Of a stretch of DNA of 64,000 nt, positions 33,085 through 45,094 are shown piece after piece. Source of the stretch: Cristatella mucedo (Eukaryota; Bryozoa; Phylactolaemata; Cristatellidae); NCBI GenBank assembly GCA_009760855.2, contig WPIO01000011.1:4638501-4702500 (forward strand), given 5' to 3'. Position numbers and translations under genes: made by a program. The notes under the pieces were generated by a model. It made no database searches. It was given only the letters and a program-made list of their open reading frames with translations, and was not told the DNA's origin. The stretch's first letter is position 1. Every line of letters begins with the position of its first letter.

Positions 33085-36025
33085 AGTTTGCTTTGCCATT
33101 AGGGTTCTATTTGGTGTTTTACTTTGGAGATCTCATCCCAGGAGATCTCACTTCAATTCTGTGTGCAAGAAATAGATCCTTCATCGTTATGGGTGATTTC
33201 AACGTTCACTTTAATAACTTATCTGACGCCTTCACCACTGAATTTCGTGCATTGACTGACTCGTTGTCTCTTGTGGCTCATGTGCATGGCCCTACTCACA
33301 TCAAGGGTGACACACTCGACCAGATTTTCTCATACAACTGCACTTTGCCATAACCAATTATTACCAAATCCTGCTTATCTGACCACATGCAGATATAATT
33401 CAATCTAAAGTGTGTGCCCACCTCCTCCTCTAAAATAACCTGTGAATCGCGAAACCTCAAGATCCTTGACATCGATGTTGTCCGTGCGAGAATATCTGCT
33501 TCGCCTCTGCTGCTCAGTCCTCCCTCCAATCTGTCATTATTAGTTGATAGCTACAACAAGACACTAGCTGACACGCTCGACGGACGAGTTTGCACCTCTG
33601 ACTAATCGCACTGTGCGCCTTCGCCCAGACGGCCTATGGTTTACCAGACTTTTAACTAGCCAGGTCTAATAAGCGGAAGCTTGAAAAAGCATACAAAAGA
33701 TCCGGACTAACTGTCCATCGACAGGCATATGAAGACTACTGTAGGTCGTACCAATCGATCCTAGCAAAAGCCAAGTCTAGCTTCTATATAGAAACATTGT
33801 TGAATCACAAATGCACAATCAAAAAATGCTGATGTCGACAACAAACCATCTCCTCAACCGCTCCCAGATTAGCTCCTTACATGACGATCCTTGTGAGGAT
33901 CTAGCCGATCGCTTCTCTCGATTCTTTGTGCAGAAGATAGACAAGATCAGGGAGTCCATCCCAGCGACGACAACATCCCCCCTAGAATGCTGTTCCCCAA
34001 TTCCTGGCTGCACCTCAATGTCTTCATTTAAGCAGGTCACTAGTGATCTCGTCCTGAAGTTCATATCCCAATCAAAGAAGACAACAAGTCCTTTGAACCC
34101 TATTCCCACTGTCCTGCTCCTACGTTACATTGATCTGCTGCTGCCATGCATAACTAACATCATTAATATGTAACTAGCCTCTAGTCATGTTCCAGCACCT
34201 TTCAAAAAAGCTGTAGTCTGGCCACTTCTCAAGAAAGCGACACTAGACCAAGAGAACTTGAGCAACTACCGCCCAGTCTCCCTTCTACCATTTCTATCAA
34301 AGACACTGGAACGGGTCGTGGTGGACCAGCTGAACTCATATCTTGAAACGTCAAACCTTGCTAGTAAGTTCCAGTCTGGCTTTAGAGCTAATCACTCCAC
34401 AGAGTCAGCATTGCTTCGGGTGTACAACGACCTACGTAGGAATGCAGACATAGGTAGCGTGTCTCTACTTGTTTTGCTCGATATTTCGGCAGCTTTTGAG
34501 ACTATCGATCACAAAGTTCTTCTAGAGCGTCTCTCATCTCGCCTGGCTATCACTGGCACTGCTCTGCTATGGTTCAGGTCTTATCTAAGTGGGAGGCTCC
34601 AGAGTATTGACGTGAATGGACGAAGATCATCCGAGGTACCTCTTAAATATGGGGTACCTCAGGGCTCCGTGCCAGGTCCGGTTCTTTTCACGGTTTATAC
34701 TCTCCCTCTTGCTGATGTGATTGCCAAGCACAATCTAGGCTTTCACTTCTATGCGGATGACACTCAGTTGTACCTTTGCTTTGATCCCTCCCAGCCTTCG
34801 AGCACCTCGAATTCTCTCAAATCACTTGCTGCATGTATCGATGACATCCGCACATGAATGGCAGCAAATTGTCTAAAACTAAACGATGAAAAAATTACCT
34901 TGTAAGAAAATACTAGCTGATTAAACAGCCTCTTTTTGTATAGCGAAGGAAGAGCTTTTATGGCTATCACCACCACTTGCAGTGGCGATAAAGGATCGTC
35001 CACCGCAGGAATCGAACCCACGACCTCGGGACCGAGGTCGTGAAAGCAAGCGCCTTACCTAGTGTGCCATCACGGCATCAGTCATAGACAAACCCAGTGT
35101 GATTCAGAAATTGGAAAGGCTGACGCTCAAAATTAGCACTGCCAACATATCTCCTGTTGAATCAGCTCGAAATCTAGGTGTCATGTTCCAAAGTGACCTC
35201 TCGTTAGACGACCACATGAGCTCCACAGTCAAGTCTGCTTACTTTCAGCTGCACAACATTGCTGAAATTCGGGCTTGTTTAGATAAGGATACCACGTCCA
35301 AGTTGGTCCATGCATTTGTGACATCCTGTCTTGAGTTACTTCTGTAACTCACTGCTTGCTGGCCTACCGGCATGTGCAATCAGGCGATTACAGACGGTGC
35401 AGAACTCCGCCGCTAAGCTTTTCTGTTGTCAGTGTCGCAGTTGCAACATTACACCAGTTCTCGCCGACCTGCAGTGGCTACCAGTCTAGCAATGGTTCGA
35501 CATCAAGGTCTTGTCGCTCACTTTTAGGTCATTTCATTCTTTGGCTCCAGCCTATCTCTCAGATCTACTCCCCCACCAGGCCGAGCATCGTACCACCCGC
35601 TTTTCGGAATCTAACAGTTTACCAATACCTCGTACCAACCTCAAATCCTTTGGAGACCGTGCATTTAGTTCGTATGCTCCCAAAGCCTGGAACTCCCTCC
35701 CGACTTGCGTCAGAACATCCCCTGACTTGACCACATTTAAAAAGAACTTAAAACACACTTATTTAGGACAGCATTTATTGGGTCCCTGTGATTCGTCCTT
35801 CATGTGCTTATGCGTGCTGATACCGTGCATGCTGCCACTAACTACACTTGCATGCTGACCCTGTGCATGTCACCCGTAATAATTTTACTGCTATTGTTTA
35901 TTGAGCATGCTACAACTAACTTTTCGATCGTGCTTCATTTGCAGCAGATGTAAAGCGCCTAGATCAAGATTGAGTTCTCTGAGGGTGATTTATCAAATGT
36001 ATCATTGTTAATATTATTTACTGAC
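33085..36025 (+). mobile_element. L2-type LINE family A, longest copy (endonuclease end to 3' tail)
   Basis: FIVMGDFNVHFNN near 33.2 kb is the APE endonuclease G-D-F-N-x-H motif, followed by VHGPTHIKGDTLDQI. The linker reads DLADRFSRFFVQKIDKIRES. A 199-codon RT frame (34258-34857) shows NYRPVSLLPFLSKTLERVV, FQSGFRANHSTESALLRVYN, LLDISAAFETIDH, GVPQGSVPGP and YADDTQLYLCF. A SINE interrupts it at 34.9-35.08 kb; the post-RT region and the GTAAAGCGCCTAGATCAAGA tail end follow. Frameshifts and stops make it inactive, though the RT core is intact. Confidence 0.9.
34907..35083 (-). mobile_element. tRNA-derived SINE nested in LINE family A
   Basis: Minus strand: TGATGGCACACTAGGTAAGG (A box), GGTCGTGGGTTCGATTCCTG (B box), a body with CCACTGCAAGTGGTGGTGAT and GGCTGTTTAATCAGC near the 3' end. 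It splits the LINE between NDEKIT and the KPSVIQKLERL block, so it inserted after the LINE. Best-preserved SINE copy here. Confidence 0.82.
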
Positions 36026-36479
36026 CAACGATTTGTTACTTTCGTGTGAGCGTTTTACAAGGTTTTGCTAGTGCTGTTCATTCGCATTCACTGCCTCTGC
36101 ACCGTGGTTCTTGCATTGCCTATCTCCTGCCGGAAGCCCAAGCGAAGTGAGAGAAGATGCTAAGGACGAATTACCAGCCATTATTGTATCGCATCCAGCT
36201 ACCCAGCAGGAAATCTTCCAAGCAATGGAGCAAATTGCTCTGACTTACTGATCGCTGCTCCCGCTACAATCCCAGAGGCTTATTTTAAAATTTTACGCAA
36301 CGTACCTCCATCTGAAAATCAGCAAAGCGGCAGGAACTAAGTGGCTGTTACGCCGCAGGAGAAGTGTGCCATTGTAGTGAATATTCCATATCGAATCGAT
36401 CCCTAATAATAAGCGACGTGATTCACGACGGCTCTCCTGATTTGTTTGCCCTGATGAGACCTTACCGAAATTGACTAAA

Positions 36480-37230
36480 TGCCGAAAATATCCGACGCCA
36501 CTCCTTTTTTTCCGGTCAAACTCCGAGGTACATTAATAATGGCGATGGAGTAGCAATTTTTGCCCGTTTAAAATTGATCGATCAGATATTTTTCAGCGAC
36601 TGTACGTTGTTACTCCTTCTTTGATCAATTTCGGCACATCTGACCACATGTGGATTTATATTTATCTGCCGTATTTATCCCGCGTGGTATCGATGTGTGT
36701 CTAATAATCGTGCAAACCATTTGAAACCTTGGAGCTCTGCTCATATCGATTATCGATCACATTCTTAAACGCAGCATCATTTTTAGCGATTCGATCTTTT
36801 TCTACCTTCTTTGTCAACAATAAAATATAATTAGCCTTGTAGACATCACATTTGCCTCAGGGAGCTCTGTCAGAGTAGTTACATTCTTATTTAAAAACAC
36901 AGCAGCATACAACTAGTAAGTTCCAGCAAGGCTTTAGAGCTAATCCCTCCACCGAGTCAGCGAGTTGATAACGACCGTCTCAGCTAGTATTTCTTTTCCA
37001 GCAATGGTTAGCTAAAGGTGGTTCTCTGATAGCTATGCTCGGTCTCATTGCAACTTTTTTTTTATGCCGTTGATCGCTAACTCGTTTTTGAGTACCTTTT
37101 ATCTCGCCTGAGCATCTCGGCGCTGCGCAGGCTTGATCTCACTGGGAGAATTTAGAGAGTCTGTGCAGCGGCTAATGGTTATTCAGTAGGCCTTTGAAGT
37201 ATTCCGCCTAGCTTTCTTAAACGTAACGAA
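36480..37230 (+). mobile_element. LINE family A, degenerate endonuclease and RT
   Basis: AATGGCGATGGAGTAGCAAT (NGDGVAIF, endonuclease) and TCTGACCACATGTGGA (SDHMW) lie near 36.5-36.65 kb. AGTAAGTTCCAGCAAGGCTT and TTTAGAGCTAATCCCTCCAC (RT) are near 36.92 kb. No usable frame. Confidence 0.6.
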
Positions 37231-37299
37231 TGTAAAACCAAACAAACTCCTGCTTGTAGAATACTCAAATGGTTAAGCTAGAAAAAACGCCATTAAGCC

Positions 37300-37960
37300 T
37301 CTACTGCTGGTAGTTACTATGGCTGCAAGGTTGGTCGAAAATCCCAAGAATTTTAGCCACGTTTCTCACTTGTTTGAGAGGCTGAAATAAACTAAAAGAA
37401 ATATTAGCTAATTAAACAGCCCCATTATATAGCGGCAGTAGAGCCTTATCGGCTACCAACTCCGCGTGCAGTGGGCAATAAAAGATTGCTCGCTGCATGA
37501 CTCAAACCCACTACCTAGACACCGAAGAGCGAGCACCTTACCACTGGGCTAAGACCCAAATGACTACCGGTTGATCAGCGGGTACAGAGAGCAGCAATCT
37601 CACTTTGGCACACCTGGCTCGCCATGGGTCCTTCATACCTCGCTGAAGTGCTGCACCAGCGTCACTCTCCACGTGTTTTACAAGTCCTCTAAGGAAATAA
37701 ATTAGCCGTTCAGTTCCTCTGCTTAACGACTGCTTGCGGTAGAACACTTTGTTCTGCAGGTCTTAGACTGTGGTAATGACTTACATAGTTTTTATTCAAG
37801 AAATCTTCTCTCCCACTCCGACTGCTACTTTCACGGTAACTTGCTACCTCGATTGCCCTCTGAGCTCAGCTATGCTTCTTACTCTATTTTTGGGCTTTCG
37901 ATTGAGTCTCTTGTCGCTACAGTGGCCCACCGAGCCGCTTAGGCTTTGAGTGAGCTATAG
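37300..37960 (+). mobile_element. LINE family B, degenerate, with nested SINE
   Basis: GGCTGCAAGGTTGGTCGAAA near 37.32 kb, CATACCTCGCTGAAGTGCTG near 37.63 kb and CGAGCCGCTTAGGCTTTGAG near 37.93 kb follow the B consensus order. The SINE at 37.4-37.56 kb lies between the first two blocks. Confidence 0.65.
37395..37562 (-). mobile_element. tRNA-derived SINE, degenerate
   Basis: Minus strand: GTCTTAGCCCAGTGGTAAGG (A box), GTAGTGGGTTTGAGTCATGC (B-box region) and GGGGCTGTTTAATTAGC at the end. It matches the 34.9 kb copy in layout. Confidence 0.7.
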
Positions 37961-37984
37961 ACCAGTCTACAATGTAGCACTCAA

Positions 37985-38550
37985 TTATTTCTTGCGTCTC
38001 AGCGGTTTGAGCACGTGTCACCTTTGCTGGAAGAGCTAGGATGGTTGCCGGTTCAGCAAAGGATACAGAGCAAAGTTCTTACGCTGACCCACAAGGTCCG
38101 CCACGGCTTAGCTCCTTCATACCTAGCCGAACTGCTGCATCAGTTTCAGCCTGTTCGCGCCCTGAGGTCCTGTGTGGACAATGAATTAGCCGTCCCATTC
38201 CTCCGCTTAAAGACAGTTGGCGACAGAAGCTTTAGCTCTGCAGGTCCTAGACTGTGGAACTCGCTTCCACAATTCTTACGCAACGACAACTACTCTCCTG
38301 CTGCCGACTATGGCACATCTTTTTCAGCGGTCCTGAACTACTACTTCTATGCTACTCACTACCTCAACTGCTCTCCTAACTCTGCTATGCTTCCCACTTT
38401 CTCTTTGTTGCGTGAGACGAAGTCTGTTGGCTGCCAAATGCGTACCGAAAGCCGCTTAGGCTGTGAGTGCGCTATACAAAACTCTCCTGCATAACACCCA
38501 CATGGTCTTTATGACTTTGTGGAGTTACTGACGGAGATACATTACATTAC
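37985..38550 (+). mobile_element. LINE family B, post-RT region and 3' end
   Basis: A 159-codon frame (38015-38494) reads MSPLLEELGWLPVQQRIQSK, then LAPSYLAELLHQFQPVRALR and NSLPQFLRNDN, matching the copies at 22.3 and 39 kb almost residue for residue. It ends in TTACATTACATTACATT. A young, 5'-truncated insertion. Confidence 0.88.
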
Positions 38551-38624
38551 ATTACATTGTGGATTTATGGAATTACAGATGAACTTGTAGGCAAGTACGC
38601 ATGTAGGTACGCGTGCGCACACGC

Positions 38625-39695
38625 GTACACACTTAGCGTACCCCACGGAGCCATTTTAAGTCCACTTCTTTTTGTTGAATTTCTACTGTCCGCGTTGCCA
38701 ATGCACTCTAAAAGCACGACCCAGGCTTTCATTTTTATGCAGATGGCACGCAGCTGTTATTGCGCTTTGACCTTTCCCTGCCTTCCAGCATGTTAAAATC
38801 TCAGCTCCCTTAAAGCACGAATTGTTGACATTCGCACTTGGAGGGTAGTAAATGTTGTTAAACTCGTTGTGGTAGAAACCAATTTACGTCCCTAGTGACC
38901 ATTGCAGTCCATTCCCTTCTGAAATCAGCTGAGGCCTGTACAGCTAGCCATCACATCCGATCCCTATCCGAGATTAGAAGCTGTCTCCCACAGTGGCTTG
39001 TAAAAAATTTAACTAGCTCTTTAGTTCTGTCTTGGCTTGATTATTGTAATTCCCTTTTGGCTGGGCTACCAAGGAAAGCTATTATGCCACTACAGCGGAC
39101 TATGAATATGGCTGCAAGGCTGGTCTTCAAGTCCCAGAGGTTTGAGCACGTGTCACCTTTGCTGAAAGAGCTAGGATGGTTGCCGGTTGAGCAAACGATA
39201 CAGAGCAAAGTTCTTACGCTGACCCACAAGGCTCGCCACGGCTTGGCTCCTTCGTACCTAGCTGAACTGCTGCATCAGTTTCAGCCTGTTCGCACCCTCA
39301 GGTCCTGTGTGGACAATAAATTAGCTGTCCCATTCCTCCGCTTAAAGACAGTTGGCGACAGAAGCTTTAGCTCTGCAGGTCCTAGACTGTGGAACTCGCT
39401 TCCACAATTCTTACGCAACGACATCTACTCTCCAACTGCCGACTATGGCACATCTTTTTCAGCGCTCCTGAATAGCTACTTCTATGCTACTCACTACCTC
39501 AACTGCTCTCCTAACTCTGCTATGCTTCACACTTTCTCTCTGTTGCGGGAGACGAAGTCTGTTGGCTACCGAATGCGTACCGAAAGCCGCTTAGGCTGTG
39601 AGTGAGCTATACAAAACTCTCCTGCGTAACACCCACATGGTCTTTATGACTTTGTGGAGTTACTGACGGAGATACATTACATTACATTACATAGG
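38625..39695 (+). mobile_element. LINE family B, RT end to (ACATT)n tail
   Basis: VPHGAILSPLLF and FHFYADGTQLLLRF (RT motif C, Y-A-D-G variant) near 38.64-38.78 kb. Then a 236-codon frame (38895-39605) covers the post-RT region. Tail TTACATTACATTACATA at 39.68 kb. Third B copy in a row in the same orientation. Confidence 0.88.
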
Positions 39696-39699
39696 TCCG

Positions 39700-40610
39700 G
39701 CCCCAACTAAAAAGACCGACCCAAGATAACACGAACCTTTCGTCCAGTGGCTTTACTGCCATTCTCTTCAGAGATAATTAAGCCCTGTACCTAAGTGATT
39801 ACGTCAGCTCATTAGGCCTTGCTATCGAGTTCCAATTGGGATGTAGAGTGAACTATTCCACAGAAACTGCTCTGCTTTGGGTTTGCAGCGACCTGAACAG
39901 TGTTGACCATAACAGTGCCTCTCTCTGCTAGTTTTCTTAGATCTCTCAGCAGCCTTTGAAGTAATTGGCAATGCGATCTTTCTAGAGGGCTACTCAACAC
40001 GCCAAAGTTTGACTAGATGCATAGTTCTAAACTGGGCTCGGTCTTCGCCAGTGAGAGATGTCGTTGTGTAATCCTAATCCTGCCAATTGTTTTTAGTCAT
40101 CCGGGCCGTCCTAAATTTATGGTGTATCTCAGGGTTTGGTATGAGAACCCTATCTTTTAGTATCTACACTATCCCTCTGGTCGAGGTCTTCGCTAAAAGC
40201 CATTCCGGATTGCATCGCAACGGTAATGAGGCTCAGCTGTGTCTATGAATTAAGCCTTTTATTGGGCTGGATCTGCATTCAACTTACCTAATTCCCTTGC
40301 AGCCTGCATCGATGAAATTCCCACTTTAGACGGCCACTAATTTCCTGAAGCTAAGTGATGGTAAGACCAATGTAATAGCTATGAGCATGCCCAGTGTCAC
40401 TCAAGTTGAAAGACCCCACCCTCAAGATTGGTTCATCTTGCTTCTCTTCAATGCCGTATGCCCACAATGTGAATTGGCTATTTAACAACGAGTTTTCATT
40501 GAATGCGCTCATTGCACACGCTCAAATCAGCCAAGTGCAGCTAAGAAACCTAGCAAAAACTATGGCCTGCACGGGCAAGTGCATGGTAGCTAAGCTCGTT
40601 TTCTCGTGAA
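39700..40610 (+). mobile_element. LINE family A-like, degenerate RT and post-RT
   Basis: CAGTGGCTTTACTGCCATTC (RT P-V-A-L-L-P-F), TTCCACAGAAACTGCTCTGC (STETALL), TAGATCTCTCAGCAGCCTTT (motif A) and LKIGSSCFSSMPYAHNVNWL near 40.45 kb, in the right order. Diverged and without a long frame. Confidence 0.65.
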
Positions 40611-40614
40611 GGAG

Positions 40615-42085
40615 GTGCTGATAAGGATGGCGTTCAAAAAGTTTTCAATGATCACAAGAGTATTAAATAAAGAGAAGTTTTTAGAGTGTCACCGTTAATA
40701 GTTGAGCAGTTCATCAACTTCGATGAGGTCTCAGCAATAGTGGAAATGGACAGAGCGCACTGGAAATTGTCGGTCCGCTAGCATCTAGTGGTTTATTTTG
40801 ATTTTGCATGGAGTAGCCATTCCAAGTTTCAAGCGTTATAGGCGATCGTCAAGATTTTAGCGTTGGTTTCATTACTAATATATTAGAGAAATTGGCAGCA
40901 GTTCAGATGGGAGAATGTGGGAAGTGGGGGGGGGACACAGAGAGAATACTGTGGAGAACAGGTGCCCGTGTCATTACTAACAATTATTGACGAGTTACAG
41001 ATGCTACCTCGGCGCCGGCAGCCCATTCCCGTTCTCCTAGGGCGACACCTAACTTGCGAAGCATGGCAAAGACAGCGCTACGCGTGCAGTAGTTCCACCT
41101 GAAAGAGCACGAGCGATAAAAACATGGACAGCGGTAATGGATAGTCTGGGAACACGCAGGACATGCAATGACAGTGACTATTAGTGAGGGAGACGCAGCA
41201 GAAGGCAGTAAACACTTTTGCGTCTATTTACGTGTAATTAGCCAATGCGGAAGAGGGAATCTCTTGATTTGCAGCTCTATCATTAGCAGTGTGTATCGCT
41301 GTGATGGCTTCAATTTTTCTATGTCTATCACAGTAGCAGTTAAAGCAGCGGCGTCCTTACAATTATGATTAGTGCACACAACCTAGGGAGAAGCGAACCT
41401 TCACGAACAGTTAGTGGAGCGATTTCGACTCCTAATGTTCATTGTTTGATCGTCACGCCAATCAAGTCTTGCCTGCCTTAAAGTCAGTTGAACAGTCTAT
41501 GAAGCGCTGCAGAACGTCCGGCAAATTTTCTTAGCTGATCATGTGACCGGCAGAAGACATTTAAAATGCAGCAAACGAAAAATTAAGTTAGTACGAATAA
41601 AGCAGAATGTCCAATCCATCTGCTTTCACGCCGAGCCTCTGGTCTTAACCCCATGACGTCGGTAGAAATGTAGGGCAAGAAGATCGTGGCGTGGCATTTA
41701 GCAAGTTCAAATATAAACGGCATAAACGAGAAAGTACTCATAAAAAAGCTAAAAGCCTGACGGATTCAATAAGAATAAGTCGGTGAGTCGGCGAGACGTG
41801 GTAAGAGCAAGATACACAGTCTTTTATGTCTTCACACAGGATCGGCATACCACTCATAACCCTCTCACTTGATCGCACCTCTCCGTGACGCAGTCATCAG
41901 AAACTTGTGGAGCTGACAATACAAGCAACCTATTCGACCTTGATAGTTTACTTTTGACACTTTAGCGGAAGTTGTTGAAGCGGCAGTCGAAGCAAGTTGT
42001 AGCAGTCACCGATCCACATTGACAACTAGCTGGCAAGCGGAGAATGATCACACTGTTCAAGAAATTGTCGATAAATGCCAAGCTT
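40615..42085. other. Unrecognised stretch
   Basis: About 1.5 kb with only short open frames (up to 66 codons) and no repeat family or exon that I recognise. Confidence 0.4.
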
Positions 42086-42087
42086 TT

Positions 42088-42255
42088 AAAAAGGTTTGCT
42101 TATTTAACAGCCTCATTTACTTCGCGAACAAGAGCCTCTACTGCTATAATCACCGCTTGCCATAGGCAATAAAGAATCGCCCGCTGAAGGTCTCGAACCC
42201 AGGACTCAGGTCGTGAAGAGTGACCACCGTGCTCTTAGGCTAAGACCCGAGGGCA
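42088..42255 (-). mobile_element. tRNA-derived SINE
   Basis: Minus strand: GTCTTAGCCTAAGAGCACGG (A-box region), CCTGGGTTCGAGACCTTCAG (B box), GCAAGCGGTGATTATAGCAG (body) and GAGGCTGTTAAATAAGC near the end. Confidence 0.68.
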
Positions 42256-42409
42256 GAGATCTGAGCTGAGCATGCACACAGTTCCTGCGCTGGAAGTTGA
42301 AGCCACTGTTCCTAGGCTTCGCAGCTCGCACATCGGGCGTGCTTACATGCTCGTCTCAACAAGTTTCAAGCGTAGTATTTGCAATAATGAGACACTGGTT
42401 TGAACCCTA

Positions 42410-42893
42410 AGAAGAGAACTAAATTTCTTTCTAGGCACTACACATGTACTTGTCAGCTCGCATAAGCACCAGAGGAACGATTCACACCGACTCGGAAAAT
42501 ACTAAGTATTTATTTTTTAAAGTACTAAGAAATAATAATATTATTTGTCGCGACCTCAGACAAATTTATCTCTATCTAGGAACTTTGCTTTCATTGTAAA
42601 GGAAGTCAATCAAATGGTTAACGGTAATTTCCATATGTCAACAAGCATTACATGGTTAGAGGTGACCTGCATGGTGTCAGAGCGCATATGCATTCAGAGC
42701 GCAAGTGCAAGAAGAACCCAGCAAATGCTGTGAGAAAAAGGCACGTTTTGAGCTTTTGTTTTAATGCCGTCAAGCCAGACGATGTCATATCCTCATTCAG
42801 GAGTGAGTTCCAGGCTTTAAAAGCATACGAACTAAACGCATGGTCTCCAAAGGATTTGAGGTTCGTCCGAGGTATAGCTAAATGACTTGAGTA
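42410..42893 (-). mobile_element. LINE family A 3' end
   Basis: Minus strand: GCTATACCTCGGACGAACCT, CAAATCCTTTGGAGACCATG, then the post-RT end and GTGCCTAGAAAGAAATTTAG. It is split near 42.54-42.7 kb by unrelated sequence. Confidence 0.65.
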
Positions 42894-42949
42894 AAAAAAA
42901 GCAGGTGGTTTGTTGCCTACGATAGTAGTAGGTAGTAGTACGATAGTAT

Positions 42950-42950
42950 A

Positions 42951-43032
<82 letters not shown>
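42950..43032. repeat. (AT)n array
   Basis: About 80 bases of AT dinucleotides, flanked on both sides by GATAGTAGTA/AGTAGTA sequence. Confidence 0.92.
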
Positions 43033-43033
<1 letters not shown>

Positions 43034-43076
43034 TAGTAGTACGGTAGTATAGTTAATAGATAGTAGTAATGACCTG

Positions 43077-43625
43077 GACCATTGGAAGCCATTGCACGAG
43101 AATGCACATGCACAATAGCATGGAATTTAGTTGGTAAAAAACATTGCCATAATGTGGAATCAAAGCCGCAGTTGCACCGCGCCTATTACGGAAATGGCAG
43201 CTGTATCGCAGTTCAAAATTACACTGTAGCCCGGGACTTTTGAGGCCAGTGCGTGCGAATGCACATGCCCAATAGCAAGAAAGTTTGATTATGTTGGGAG
43301 GCTGGCTGGCCCGGGCTATCAGAGGCTATAGCGTGAGAACGGCCGTCGTCCATAGTATGAAATTTGGTTCGCTAAACAGAAAAACTCTTGTCTATAATTT
43401 GGAATCAAAACCGCAGTTGCATGACGGTTATTATGGAAATGATAGGTGTATTGCAATTCGAAATTCTAAGGCTGCCCTTGCCATTCGAGGCCATTACACG
43501 AGAATGAACGCGCGTAGTTGTACACAATTTTGTGTGTAAGCCCGGGACACTGTTTTCTATATGATTTGATCCAAGCCGCAATTTCACAAAACCTATTTTG
43601 AAAATTGCGCTGTGCTAAGTTTGTG
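43077..43625 (+). repeat. Tandem satellite, period about 155-165 bp, about 3.5 diverged units
   Basis: The head motif GAGGCCATTACACGAGAATG and variants starts at about 43085, 43240, 43325 and 43489. The partner motif GGAATCAAAGCCGCAGTTGC and variants occurs at about 43153, 43402 and 43566. The second unit is truncated to about 85 bases. Units share a fixed order of sub-motifs but are well diverged, so the array is old. Confidence 0.72.
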
Positions 43626-43744
43626 CGCTTGTTGTTTTACCGTGGCGGGTTAGAAATTACGTGCCTATAGACATCTAAACGCTTGCAGCTTTCGGCTTAG
43701 TCACTATACCCTAATCCGGCAGCAGATTGGCTGGTTCCTAGTAA

Positions 43745-44715
43745 CCTGCTTATTAGTGACAAAACTAACTTACTAGTTATGGGCAAACCCAGTGTGACTC
43801 AGAGATTGGAAAGGCTGTCTCTCAAAATTGACTCTGCCAGCATATTTCCTGTCGAATCAGCTCGAAATCTAGGTATCATATTCCAAAGCGACCTCTCGTT
43901 AGACGACCATATCAGCTCCACGGTCAAATCTGCCTATTTTCAGCTTCATAACATTGCTAAAACTCGGGCTGGTTTAGATAAGGATACCACCTTTAAGTTG
44001 GTCCATGCATTCATGACATCTTGTCTCGACTTCTGCAACTCACTACTTACTGGCCTACCGGCATGTGCAATCAGGCGATTGCAGCTGGTGCAAAACTCTG
44101 CAGCTAGGCTTGTCTGTCGTGAGCGTCGCAGTTGCCACATTACTCCACTTCTCGCCGACCTGCACTGGCTACCAGTCAAGCAACGGATCGACTTTAAGGT
44201 CTTGTCGCTCATTTTTAGGTCACTTCATTCTATGGCTCCAGCCTATCTCTCCGACATACTCCCCCATCAGGCCAAGCATCGTACCACCCGCTTTTCGGAA
44301 TCCAACAGTCTAGAAATACCTCGTACAAACCTTAAATGATTTGGAGACCGTGCATTTAGTTCGTATGCTCCCAAAGCCTGGAACTCCCTCCCGACCTGCG
44401 TCAGACCATCCCCTGACCTGACCACATTTAAAAGGAACTTAAAAACACACCTATTTAGGACAGCATTTATTGGGTCCCTGTGATTCGTCCTTCACGTGCT
44501 TATGCGTGCTGACACTGTGCATGCTGCCACTAACCACATTTGTATGCTGACCCTGTGCATGTCACCCCTAACCATGTTATTCATTTTGTTTATTTTTCAA
44601 GCATGATTTTACTTACCATTCAATTGCATTTCTCTTTGCAGCAAATGTAAAGCGCCTAGAAAGAGATTAAGTTCTCTGAGGGCGCTTTATCAAGTACATT
44701 ATTATTATTATATTG
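43745..44715 (+). mobile_element. LINE family A, post-RT domain to (ATT)n tail
   Basis: A 186-codon frame (43779-44339) reads MGKPSVTQRLERLSLKIDSA, then FQSDLSLDDHISSTVKSAYF and so on. The 3' UTR has GCAAATGTAAAGCGCCTAGA and an ATT tail. Near-identical to the copy at 18.0 kb. Only one TGA at the Lys-Ser-Phe-Gly-Asp block breaks the frame. Confidence 0.9.
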
Positions 44716-45094
44716 TTATTACTGATGATCGTGCGTACCTATTAACGTTTCGTTATCATTCAAATGCATACCAATGCTATGCCAAGGTCAGAGTACGTTA
44801 CGCTAAGGTCAGTGAATCATTCAATAACAAAGGAAAAGCACCCAGGAGCCGACGCGAGGCTGCGAGCTGAGTACCCGGTCATTTTATATATCTAGCATTG
44901 TCTTGAACCGCTCGCCGCGTTCTCCCTCGAGCGTTGCTGTGAATCTCTCTAACTTTATGGTCATCAGGCCTACTGTAACTCCGGTGGCCAAACTTAACGC
45001 TTGTATTTGGAATCCTCGCTCAATGTGCAATACAACTCAATTAACAAACGGCATTGTTTCTGAAAAATACCTCGACCCATTTACCTTAATAATA

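Noticed and set aside
34960-35080. Functional tRNA gene
   Set aside because: A and B boxes are present, but no cloverleaf closes and the unit has a SINE body and many dispersed relatives in the window.
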